Shown here one piece after another: positions 1 through 6,030 of a stretch of DNA of 9,219 bases. Positions within the stretch are counted from its first letter, which is position 1. The number at the start of each line of letters is the position of its first letter. The notes beneath the pieces were generated by a model. That model was not told the DNA's origin, did not search any database, and worked only from the letters and a program-made list of their open reading frames with translations. Source of the stretch: an uncultured Bacilli bacterium (GTDB taxonomy: Bacteria; Bacillota_I; Bacilli_A; RF39; UBA660); assembly GCA_947628245.1 (NCBI GenBank), contig CANQZH010000032.1, positions 1-9,219 of the forward strand, given 5' to 3'. The position numbers and the translations under genes are program-made.

Positions 1-567
1 ATCAGTCTTAACTTTAGATATTTCTTCAGCTACATCATAACCAGCTATAACTTTACCAAAAGCCGCATAATCACCATCTAAATAAGATACATTATCACTT
101 GTACAAATAAAGAATTGACTTGATGCTGAGTCCATATCATTAGATCGAGCCATTGATATAATTCCTTTGGCGTGTTTTAAATTATTTTCTACTCCATTAT
201 TTTTAAATTCACCTTTAATAGTTTCAGGGGAACCACCCATTCCTGTACCTTCAGGATCGCCTCCTTGAATCATAAAGTCTTCAATAACTCGATGAAAAAT
301 TAAACCATCATAAAATTTTTCACTTACTAATTTTTGAAAATTTTGAACTGTGATAGGTGCGACATCAGGATATAACTCTAATAAAATAACTTTATCTTTA
401 TTAGTTACAATCTTAACATAATTTGTTACTTCTTCAGTTTCTGAATATTCCATATTATCAATAGTTCCTTTCGTTAAATCTTTACTCTCACAACCAGTAA
501 AAAATACTAGCATTGCTAATAAAAATAATAAAATACAAATTCTTTTTTTAGTTACAACATTTATCAC
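1..567 (-). CDS. Secreted peptidyl-prolyl cis-trans isomerase, cyclophilin type, lipoprotein (3' end beyond window)
   Basis: Cyclophilin-family prolyl isomerase, expected to assist folding of exported proteins at the outer face of the membrane. The first 189 codons are visible and the frame is still open at the window edge. Residues 7-26 form a lipoprotein signal: KKR, a hydrophobic stretch, then a lipobox FFTGC with Cys26 as the lipidated residue. The cyclophilin domain starts near residue 50. It shows FHRVI (catalytic Arg93), DFMIQGGDP (Phe98, Met99, Gln101), MARSND (139-144) and SASSQFFI (Phe152). The position equivalent to the cyclosporin-binding Trp of human CypA is Tyr162, a common bacterial substitution. 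The start is GTG at 567: AGAAGGAGAG lies just upstream, an in-frame TAG lies 21 bases upstream, and no ATG precedes the signal peptide. The family call is secure; the natural substrates are unknown. The missing C-terminus should be short. Confidence 0.93.
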   Translation of the reverse strand, partial: MINVVTKKRICILLFLLAMLVFFTGCESKDLTKGTIDNMEYSETEEVTNYVKIVTNKDKVILLELYPDVAPITVQNFQKLVSEKFYDGLIFHRVIEDFMIQGGDPEGTGMGGSPETIKGEFKNNGVENNLKHAKGIISMARSNDMDSASSQFFICTSDNVSYLDGDYAAFGKVIAGYDVAEEISKVKTD

Positions 568-593
568 GATTTCTCTCCTTCTAGCCTAGAAAC

Positions 594-622
594 ATTGTAG
601 CACAACCTAAAAGGTAATACAA
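594..622 (-). promoter_or_regulatory. Promoter of the cyclophilin lipoprotein gene
   Basis: Read on the minus strand: -35 TTGTAT (622-617), a 17-base spacer, and an extended -10 TGC-TACAAT (hexamer 599-594). It lies about 30 bases before the GTG start and its ribosome site. The -35 matches consensus only at TTG, but the spacing and extended -10 are good. Confidence 0.65.
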
Positions 623-632
623 TTATTTTTCA

Positions 633-646
633 TTACTATTCACAGC
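633..646 (+). repeat. Left arm of a 14-bp inverted repeat flanking the nuclease pseudogene
   Basis: TTACTATTCACAGC. Its reverse complement recurs at 1859-1872 with one mismatch (13/14). The two arms enclose the broken DUF1016 gene and little else. The arm lies just upstream of the cyclophilin promoter. Similarity does not extend past the 14 bases. It could be an end of a small mobile unit, a dispersed intergenic repeat, or chance. Confidence 0.5.
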
Positions 647-792
647 CGAAATATAAAAACATCTGCTAAAATTAGTAAAACTTCAACCATTATAGTATTT
701 CTACTTGATTTAAAACTATCCCATATTTTTAAACGATATAAGTTTAAAATCATAAGTTTATATTCTTCTTGCTATAAATTAAATTTTTGTGT

Positions 793-1796
793 TTACTCAT
801 TTATATCTAAATGATTATTAATATCATTTTGCGTTGATAATTTATTTTGTATTTCTTTTGCCAATTTATCAAGTATTTTATACTCACTTACTCCAACAGG
901 CTTATTAATAAATTTCAATGTATAATCAACTATTTTATTACTTTTATTTGAACATAATATTAATCCAATTGAAGGATTATCATTTTCATCTTTTACTTCT
1001 TCATCAAGTGCTGTTAAATAAAATCCCATTTTACTAGCAAACTCAGTTTTAAATTCTGTTGCTTTTAGTTCTATCGCAATATAGCATTTTAATTTTATAT
1101 GGTAAAAAAGTAAATCAATATAAAAATCTTGATTATCAATTGTTATTTTATATTGATTACCAACAAATGAAAACCTGATCCTAATTCTAATAATACATTT
1201 TTTAATCTTTCTAACATTTTATTCTCTAATTCTTTTTCTTTGTAATCTTCTGTTAATTCAATCAAATCAAAAACATATGGTTCTTTCATTATGTTATTTG
1301 CAAGATCACTATTCTTTTTTAAAGTCATACTAAAGTTATTATGCTTAATTGCCTTTTCTTGTCTATTATATAAATTCGTATCTATTTGATAAATTAAAAT
1401 ACTATCTGACCATCCTTCTTCAAGACATTTAAACATATACCACTTACATATTTCCTTATCTTTAACTTTTTGCATTAATGTAATATTGTGTTTCCAAGGT
1501 AATTGTGCAACCAGTTGCACAAATTCATCATCATCTTTATATTCATTATAAAAAGACTTCATATATTTTAAATTACGAACCGAAAACCCTTTTAAATTAG
1601 GAAAAGACATTTTTAATTCCATTGCAACATTATCAATAAATTTATTACCCCAATTACTATTTTCCTCTAATGTTTTACCAATATTATAATATAAATTAAC
1701 CAATTTTTTATTTGCATCACTCATAATTTCAAATTGAGTATTGATTATTGTATTTTTGATATTATTAGCTACTTCTTGAAATGATTTTTCTAACAT
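793..1796 (-). pseudogene. DUF1016/YhcG-family PD-(D/E)XK nuclease, frameshifted near residue 210
   Basis: Two frames together make one YhcG-type protein. The first frame (1796-1143, 217 codons) carries the N-terminal DUF1016 domain, with GFSVRNLKYM, PWKHN and EEGWSDSILIYQI, up to LLELGSGF (residues 202-209), then eight out-of-frame residues and TAA. The other frame resumes at TCA (1170-1168) with SFVGNQYK and runs to 793. It gives the nuclease core FYIDLLFYH (Asp228) and IELK (Glu243, Lys245), then NPSIGLILC and PVGVSEY. One extra T in the T4 run (plus-strand 1170-1173) would restore 334 residues, near the family's usual length. A second ATG at 1029 is internal and unlikely to be a real start. 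The 5' end has AGGAGG seven bases before ATG 1796 and an extended -10. DUF1016 proteins are predicted nucleases, often found in accessory regions. A sequencing error in the homopolymer is the main alternative to true inactivation. Confidence 0.88.
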
Positions 1797-1820
1797 AGTT
1801 AACCTCCTGTAGATAAATAT

Positions 1821-1829
1821 ATTATACCA
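1821..1829 (-). promoter_or_regulatory. Extended -10 promoter of the DUF1016 gene
   Basis: On the minus strand TGG-TATAAT, with the hexamer at 1826-1821, about 25 bases before ATG 1796 and followed by the strong AGGAGG site at 1808-1803. No good -35 is seen in the A-rich stretch upstream. The site lies inside the inverted-repeat arms, so the gene brings its own promoter. Confidence 0.55.
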
Positions 1830-1858
1830 TTTATTTAAAATTTATTTTTTTTCACATA

Positions 1859-1872
1859 GCTGCGAATAGTAA
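1859..1872 (-). repeat. Right arm of the 14-bp inverted repeat flanking the nuclease pseudogene
   Basis: On the minus strand TTACTATTCGCAGC, matching 633-646 at 13 of 14 bases, in opposite orientation. It lies about 60 bases upstream of the DUF1016 start. Together the arms delimit a unit of about 1.24 kb. No transposase gene lies inside, and I see no target-site duplication. Confidence 0.5.
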
Positions 1873-1914
1873 CTTATTTTTCGATATCATCTTTATGCAT
1901 TTGAACCTAAGCTA

Positions 1915-1941
1915 ACCATTTTGTCGACGGGTAAAAATGGT
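1915..1941. other. Hairpin with GC-richer loop between the nuclease unit and the AlkD operon
   Basis: ACCATTTT (1915-1922) and AAAATGGT (1934-1941) form a perfect 8-bp stem around an 11-base loop containing the palindrome GTCGAC. Neither strand has a T-run after the stem, so it is a poor intrinsic terminator, although it lies 18 bases past the AlkD stop. It may be a processing or weak termination structure, or the scar of an inserted element. Confidence 0.45.
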
Positions 1942-1959
1942 CATCAATTTAAATTTGGA

Positions 1960-2640
1960 TTAGTAACGATATTTTAAAAGACTTTCTTTAACTTTTTTAT
2001 CTACCCGATAAGAATCTCTAATTTTACTAATAGTTTTATTTTGAACAAATTTATTTAAATTATTTTTCTTAATATAAGGCCAAGTTAAATCAGGATATTT
2101 AATAAAACATTCCGCTACTAACCAAGATATAGCCATTTCAATATAATATTCTTTGCATTTTAGATTATCAACTAATTTAAAAATTTTAGGTAAATATTTT
2201 TCTTCAACATAATAATCAAGTAATAAAACTAAACCAAATCTAACTTTATACTCATATGAATCATTTAAGTATTCATTAATTTTTATTAAAAATTCATCTA
2301 AATTTTGTTTAACTATTTTTAAACTACTAGCTAGACTATCACAAATTGCCCAATTATCAATTTGATAAAGATAATCATCTAAGTAATCTTTTGGATTTGG
2401 TAAAGTAGCAATTAATAAACCTTTTATTAAAACTTCTTCATAATAATTATTTTGAGAGTATTTTAAAAATTCTTCTCGATTAGTTATTTTTTTCACTATT
2501 TTTCGAATAATAGGAAGTCTTACTCCTAAAATTTCATATTTAGTATTAATTATTTTCTTTTGAAATTGTTGATAATTAGAATCACTTATATTTTTTAAAT
2601 AAGTGATAAATTCTTGATATTTTTCTTTACTCCATTTCAT
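1960..2640 (-). CDS. DNA alkylation repair protein, AlkD-like HEAT-repeat DNA glycosylase
   Basis: Cytoplasmic base-excision enzyme of the AlkD family (DNA_alkylation, COG4912), which removes positively charged alkylpurines such as 7-methyl- and 3-methyl-adducts from DNA. The 226 residues match the usual length and are almost entirely helical, as expected for HEAT-like repeats. Residues seen at the places known for B. cereus AlkD are Trp97 and Asp101 in NWAICDS (its W109/D113), Arg134 in YKVRFG (R148) and Trp173 in AISWLVAE (W187). N-terminal TKYEILGVRLP is also typical. The ATG is three bases after the TAA of the upstream membrane-protein gene, and its ribosome site GAGGAG lies inside that gene's last codons, so the two are cotranscribed. 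It stands near an SOS-boxed translesion polymerase operon. Whether LexA also controls this operon is not shown by the sequence. Confidence 0.9.
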   Translation of the reverse strand: MKWSKEKYQEFITYLKNISDSNYQQFQKKIINTKYEILGVRLPIIRKIVKKITNREEFLKYSQNNYYEEVLIKGLLIATLPNPKDYLDDYLYQIDNWAICDSLASSLKIVKQNLDEFLIKINEYLNDSYEYKVRFGLVLLLDYYVEEKYLPKIFKLVDNLKCKEYYIEMAISWLVAECFIKYPDLTWPYIKKNNLNKFVQNKTISKIRDSYRVDKKVKESLLKYRY

Positions 2641-2643
2641 TTT

Positions 2644-3327
2644 TTACTCCTCATCTGGTTTCATAACGGGAAATTTTTGATACATAAAGTCATTATTATA
2701 ATATTTATCATAAAGTTTTCCTACTATAGTTAAAGGTGGAACTTCTTTATTTCGAAGAGCCATTCTTCCAAAAGCCGTATAAGTTAAGAATAAATCAACA
2801 CTTACAATTAATAAAAGACTATAATAAATTACTTTAGCTAAATAATAAGGAATACTTTCAATTAATTTTGATAAGATAGGATATAAAATTTTCATAAATA
2901 TTAAACCAATTAAACCCCAACCTAACATATAAATAATAGTTGTACGTCCATTAATATTTAAAGATTTATTAGAACAATCCCAAAATTTAACATCAAAGAA
3001 AAAATCGGCGATAAAACTAGTTAAATATTCACTAAAACCACCTAATAAACAACAATATAAATAAGTTTTAAAATATGATCTTGTTTCATTATTTTTATGT
3101 AAAAATAAAATAAACATTAAACAGCCTAAACCATAAATAGGACTTAAAGGAGTATAAATTAAACCTTGCCGATTAGTAATTTCTTTATACTTTATATACC
3201 ACAATATTTCTTCATAATATGTACCAAAAAGACTACCAACTACAAATAAACAAAAAACTTTAGCAAAACAAAAGTCTTTTGCAAAAACTTTTTCATTTTT
3301 CATAATTAATCTCTTTTCCTCTTTCAT
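2644..3327 (-). CDS. CmpB-family multi-pass membrane protein (putative ABC transporter permease family)
   Basis: Integral membrane protein of the ABC_trans_CmpB family (PF06541), usually annotated as a putative ABC transporter permease although no partner ATPase is nearby and the substrate is unknown. From ATG 3327 it has 227 residues. About five hydrophobic segments are visible: FCLFVVGSLFGTYYEEILWY, the IYGLGCLMFILFL region, the LYCCLLGGFSEYL region, MLGWGLIGLIFMKILY, and YYSLLLIVSVDLFLTYTAF. Family signatures are NRQGLIYTPLSPIYG, FWDCSN and LNINGRTT. The frame extends to a TTG at 3354, but that has no ribosome site. ATG 3327 follows AAAAAGG. ATG 3303, preceded by GAGGAAAAGAG, is the alternative (219 residues). 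It is the first gene of a two-gene operon with the AlkD-like gene. The stop is followed by only three bases before the next ATG. Confidence 0.82.
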   Translation of the reverse strand: MKEEKRLIMKNEKVFAKDFCFAKVFCLFVVGSLFGTYYEEILWYIKYKEITNRQGLIYTPLSPIYGLGCLMFILFLHKNNETRSYFKTYLYCCLLGGFSEYLTSFIADFFFDVKFWDCSNKSLNINGRTTIIYMLGWGLIGLIFMKILYPILSKLIESIPYYLAKVIYYSLLLIVSVDLFLTYTAFGRMALRNKEVPPLTIVGKLYDKYYNNDFMYQKFPVMKPDEE

Positions 3328-3354
3328 TTTAACCTTTTTACTAAATTTTGGCAA

Positions 3355-3382
3355 TTGTCTTTTTTTAAATTTTTGCTATAAT
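3355..3382 (+). promoter_or_regulatory. Promoter of the SOS polymerase operon
   Basis: -35 TTGTCT (3355-3360, 4/6), a 16-base spacer, and a consensus extended -10 TGC-TATAAT (hexamer 3377-3382). Transcription should start near 3389-3390, inside the LexA box that follows. It sits in the short gap shared with the divergent CmpB-AlkD operon. Confidence 0.8.
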
Positions 3383-3388
3383 TTATTT

Positions 3389-3402
3389 AGAACAAATGTT
3401 TG
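3389..3402 (+). promoter_or_regulatory. LexA (DinR) SOS operator
   Basis: AGAACAAATGTTTG fits the B. subtilis-type LexA box CGAACRNRYGTTYC at 12 of 14 positions, with both GAAC and GTTY half-sites intact. It begins seven bases after the -10, so a bound repressor would cover the transcription start. Downstream lies an error-prone polymerase, a classic SOS target. LexA itself is not encoded in the window. Confidence 0.82.
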
Positions 3403-3413
3403 GGAGTGATTTG

Positions 3414-4658
3414 ATGATAAATAGACATATTTTATGTATTGATTTAAAAAGTTTTTTTGCTTCAGTAGAATGTGTTGAAAGAGGAATTAATCCTTTTACT
3501 ACACCTTTAGTAGTTGCCAATAAAACTCAAGGAAATGGAGCAATTACTCTAGCAATTACCCCTTATTTAAAAGCTAAAGGCATTCCTTCACGAACTAGAC
3601 TTTATGAAATACCTAAAAACATTACTTATCAAATTGTTCCACCAAGAATGAGTTTATATATTAAAAAAAGTAAAGAAGTAGTTAATATTTATTTAGATTT
3701 TGTAAGTGAAGAAGATTTACATATATATTCAATTGATGAATGTTTTTTAGATGTTACAACTTATTTAAATTATTATCATTTAACTGATGAACAACTAGCT
3801 TTAAAAATTTTAAAGACGATTGAAGAAAAAACTGGTCTTACTGCTACTTGTGGAATTGGGCCAAATATGTTACTTGCTAAAATTGCAATGGATAAAGAAG
3901 CTAAAAAATATAAAAATGGCATTGCCAAATGGACTTATGAAGATATTCCTACTAAGTTGTGGCCAATTACGCCTTTAAGTGATGTTTGGGGTATTGGTAA
4001 AAGATTAGAGAAAAGACTTAATAATTTAGGAATTTATAAGATTTATGATTTAGCTCATTATAATAAAAATATTTTAAAAGAAAAATTTGGTATTTTAGGA
4101 CAAGAATTATATGAACACGCGAATGGTATTGATAATTCTTTAATTAATGAATTTAATCATAATCCCAAAGAAAAATCTTTTAGTCATAGTCAAGTTTTAT
4201 TAAAAGATTATTATGATGATGATATTTTATTAATTGTAGAAGAAATGTTAGATGTTTTATTAAGAAGACTTAGAAATAATCAATTAGAATGTCAAAATAT
4301 TTATTTTGGAATAAGTTATTCTAAAAATATTGGAGGTGGTTTTGCTCATAGTTTAAAACTTGCTAATGCAACTGATTCTTTAAATGAATTATATGTTGTT
4401 TGTAAAGGTATATTTGACCGTTATTATGAAGAACATACTCCTATTAGAAAAGTTAGCATAGCTTTAGGAAAATTAAGTAAAAAAGAAGGGATTCAGTTAA
4501 ATCTTTTTGAAAGTAGTATCGATAAAGAAAATTTAGAAAAAGCTTTAGATAATGTTTTAGAAAAATATGGGAAAAATAGTGTTTTAAAAGCTACAAGTTT
4601 ACTTTCTTATTCTACAATTAAAGATCGTAATCATAAAATTGGTGGTCATTATGAATAA
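3414..4658 (+). CDS. Y-family translesion DNA polymerase (DinB/UmuC/UvrX type)
   Basis: Error-prone polymerase that copies past damaged template bases, acting with the sliding clamp. It has 414 residues from ATG 3414. The catalytic palm has CIDLKSFFASVE (Asp10, steric-gate Phe15) and YSIDECFLD (Asp108, Glu109). The helix-hairpin-helix VWGIGKRLEKRLNNLGI is at 191-207. A little-finger domain follows, then a C-terminal clamp-binding pentapeptide QLNLF at 361-365. The start is chosen because GGGAG lies seven bases upstream. The in-frame ATG at 3396 lies inside the LexA box and has no ribosome site. The wording resembles the Bacillus UvrX/YqjW branch more than the main housekeeping PolIV, and the YolD-like neighbour supports that. 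Expression is expected only on DNA damage. The reading frame is intact. Confidence 0.95.
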   Translation: MINRHILCIDLKSFFASVECVERGINPFTTPLVVANKTQGNGAITLAITPYLKAKGIPSRTRLYEIPKNITYQIVPPRMSLYIKKSKEVVNIYLDFVSEEDLHIYSIDECFLDVTTYLNYYHLTDEQLALKILKTIEEKTGLTATCGIGPNMLLAKIAMDKEAKKYKNGIAKWTYEDIPTKLWPITPLSDVWGIGKRLEKRLNNLGIYKIYDLAHYNKNILKEKFGILGQELYEHANGIDNSLINEFNHNPKEKSFSHSQVLLKDYYDDDILLIVEEMLDVLLRRLRNNQLECQNIYFGISYSKNIGGGFAHSLKLANATDSLNELYVVCKGIFDRYYEEHTPIRKVSIALGKLSKKEGIQLNLFESSIDKENLEKALDNVLEKYGKNSVLKATSLLSYSTIKDRNHKIGGHYE

Positions 4659-4962
4659 TAAATGGCTTCCTTTTAATTCGTTAGTTTCTTCTAAAGAAAT
4701 AATTAATGAATTAAGAAATAAAAGAAATTATCAACAAATGCCAACTTTAAGTGAAGATGAATTAGCAAATTTAGAATTAATGATTAAAAAAGCTTTTCAT
4801 ACCCAAGAAAAAATCCAAGTTACGTATTTTTGGCAAAACCAATATTTTACTAAACTTGGATTTATCAAAAGAATTGATGCAAATCAACAAAAAATATTTT
4901 TTGATGATAATACTTCACTCTACTTTGAACAAATGATTAAAATTAAATTATTTTCTAGTTAA
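4651..4962 (+). CDS. YolD-like protein, partner of the SOS polymerase
   Basis: Small soluble protein of 103 residues, YolD-like family (PF08863). Signs are the N-terminal WLPFNSL, the central LSEDELANLE, then a beta-rich part with VTYFWQNQYFTKLGFIKRID and a DDN-type turn followed by LYFEQMIKI. In Bacillus, yolD-type genes are coupled to the Y-family polymerases UvrX and YqjW (there placed before the polymerase; here after it), and a role as a polymerase accessory factor has been proposed. The ATG overlaps the last eight bases of the polymerase gene, with GGTGG five bases upstream, so translation is probably coupled. A TTG at 4639 extends the frame by four codons but is a poorer start. The 3' end overlaps the convergent unknown gene by 15 bases, and no terminator is visible. 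Confidence 0.85.
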   Translation: MNNKWLPFNSLVSSKEIINELRNKRNYQQMPTLSEDELANLELMIKKAFHTQEKIQVTYFWQNQYFTKLGFIKRIDANQQKIFFDDNTSLYFEQMIKIKLFSS

Positions 4963-5733
4963 ATATAAAGCTTCTCTTTCTTCTAATAATTCATTTAAAC
5001 GATGTTGATTAAACAAAAAACTTGTTTCTTTAGCTTTTAATTTTTTTAATTCATTAGCATAATCACAATTAGTTTTTAACTGTGTTCTTTTTTTAGCATA
5101 TTTTCTTGTAATTTGTTGACATTTTTCTTCATAAGAATCTTTTCTAGTTAATAATTTACTAATAAAATTCTTTTTCTTATATAAAAGTAATAAATTTCTT
5201 TTTTCTCTTAATTCAGCTTCATCATAACTATTTAAAATTTTAGCACAGCTACGACGATTATCTTGCTGTAAAATATCAACGGCATCTTCAACCATCAAAT
5301 CATTAACTTTACTAATTTGCTTATTAATATTATTTAAGTCATTATTAAAATGCTTATCAATTAAACTAACTGCACAACTTTCTAATTTTTGAATTAAATT
5401 TTTAGCAAGATAAATACGATTAGAACCATTAATAGTTTCTAAATAAATATCAAGAGAACCTAGATATTGTCCATCTACATCTAAAAAGACAGCTTTAGAA
5501 TGTTGATAAGAAAAATAACAAGTTAAACCATTAACAAAAAAGCCATTTAATAATCTTCCTTTAAAATCTAATTCTAAAGTAAGATTATTATTATTAATTT
5601 TAACTATATGATTATTTTCATATGTTAATCTTATAATGTCATCTAAAACATTATAATCTTGCATTATTAATTCTTCATCTTGATTATAGTAATTAATTAT
5701 CCCCATTTCATCTTTTTGAATAATATATTCCAT
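4948..5733 (-). CDS. Unrecognised protein with C-terminal coiled coil
   Basis: I do not recognise this 261-residue protein. It has no signal peptide and no membrane segment, so it is probably cytoplasmic. Residues 1-100 look beta-rich, with many short alternating hydrophobic strands and FLDVDGQYLGSLDIYL around 83-98. From about residue 108 to the end it is helical and highly charged (QKLES, NINKQISKVNDL, the RKRN/KKK-rich 180-240 stretch, ELLEEREAL), as for a coiled coil. The basic C-terminal half could bind nucleic acid or another protein; that is inference. The start ATG 5733 follows GGGGG at ten bases and a good promoter at 5768-5796, so it is a single-gene unit. It runs tail-to-tail into the YolD-like gene with a 15-base overlap. 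Codon use looks like its neighbours. Confidence 0.8.
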   Translation of the reverse strand: MEYIIQKDEMGIINYYNQDEELIMQDYNVLDDIIRLTYENNHIVKINNNNLTLELDFKGRLLNGFFVNGLTCYFSYQHSKAVFLDVDGQYLGSLDIYLETINGSNRIYLAKNLIQKLESCAVSLIDKHFNNDLNNINKQISKVNDLMVEDAVDILQQDNRRSCAKILNSYDEAELREKRNLLLLYKKKNFISKLLTRKDSYEEKCQQITRKYAKKRTQLKTNCDYANELKKLKAKETSFLFNQHRLNELLEEREALYLTRK

Positions 5734-5767
5734 AATAAAACAACCCCCATTTCAAATAACGAAGTGT

Positions 5768-5796
5768 ACTATACCATAAAATTAGCAAAAATGCAA
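5768..5796 (-). promoter_or_regulatory. Promoter of the unrecognised coiled-coil gene
   Basis: On the minus strand: -35-like ATGCAA region read as TTGCAT (5796-5791), a 17-base spacer, and an extended -10 TGG-TATAGT (hexamer 5773-5768). It lies about 35 bases upstream of ATG 5733. Confidence 0.6.
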
Positions 5797-5815
5797 ATTA
5801 TACGCCAAAAAAAGC

Positions 5816-5844
5816 TTGCAAGTAAAAAAAAACTATGATACTAT
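5816..5844 (+). promoter_or_regulatory. Promoter of the tRNA-Ala gene
   Basis: -35 TTGCAA (5816-5821), a 17-base spacer including an A-tract, and an extended -10 TGA-TACTAT (5839-5844). The predicted start is about six to seven bases past the -10, just ahead of the tRNA 5' end at 5857. It is back-to-back with the promoter at 5768-5796. Confidence 0.7.
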
Positions 5845-5856
5845 TAGTTTGTCATT

Positions 5857-5933
5857 GGGGGATTAGCTCAGCTGGCTAGAGCACCTGCCCTGCACGCAGG
5901 GGGTCGCGGGTTCGAATCCCACATCCTCCACCA
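5857..5933 (+). tRNA. tRNA-Ala (anticodon UGC), CCA encoded
   Basis: It folds as a full cloverleaf. The acceptor is GGGGGAT/ATCCTCC with the alanine identity pair G3-U70 (5859-5927). The D arm is GCTC/GAGC with a GG-containing loop. The anticodon stem is CCTGC/GCAGG with loop CCTGCAC, so TGC (5891-5893) is the anticodon. The T loop is TTCGAAT, and discriminator A plus an encoded CCA complete the 3' end. Two oddities are visible: position 33, almost always U, is C (5890), and the T stem has a C-A mismatch (5907 against 5921). The gene has its own promoter and terminator, so it is a single-tRNA transcription unit. Confidence 0.96.
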
Positions 5934-5943
5934 AATTGATATC

Positions 5944-5976
5944 AAACTCGGATTTTTATAGTTCGAGTTTTTATTT
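5944..5976 (+). terminator. Intrinsic terminator of the tRNA-Ala gene
   Basis: AAACTCGGA (5944-5952) pairs with TTCGAGTTT (5962-5970) as a 9-bp stem with one G-U pair and a 9-base loop, followed by a T-rich tail to 5976. It begins ten bases after the CCA end. Confidence 0.88.
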
Positions 5977-6000
5977 AGTAAAGAAAAATAAATTAATAAT

Positions 6001-6030
6001 AAAATTAAAAACAAAGTTTTTAGCTTTGTT
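6001..6030 (-). terminator. Intrinsic terminator of the YfmF-YfmH operon, overlapping the stop codon
   Basis: On the minus strand AACAAAG (6030-6024) pairs with CTTTGTT (6016-6010) across a 7-base loop, followed by the T-rich run TTTAATTTT. The left arm is made of the last sense codons of the peptidase gene, and the TAA lies in the loop. The stem is AT-rich and only 7 bp, but the position and tail fit. Confidence 0.65.

Noticed and set aside
738..760. Direct repeat ATAAGTTTA (738-746 and 752-760)
   Set aside because: Nine AT-rich bases repeated in a very AT-rich gap; no further copies or structure, so probably chance.
793..1029. A separate 78-codon gene starting at ATG 1029
   Set aside because: Its sequence is the continuation of the DUF1016 nuclease domain, and coding similarity extends upstream of the ATG to 1170; no ribosome site precedes it.
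3328..3354. TTG 3354 as the start of the CmpB-like gene
   Set aside because: There is no ribosome site upstream and the added nine residues do not look conserved; ATG 3327 or 3303 is better.
3396..3413. ATG 3396 as the polymerase start
   Set aside because: It lies within the LexA box, only a few bases after the predicted transcription start, with no ribosome site; ATG 3414 has GGGAG at good spacing.
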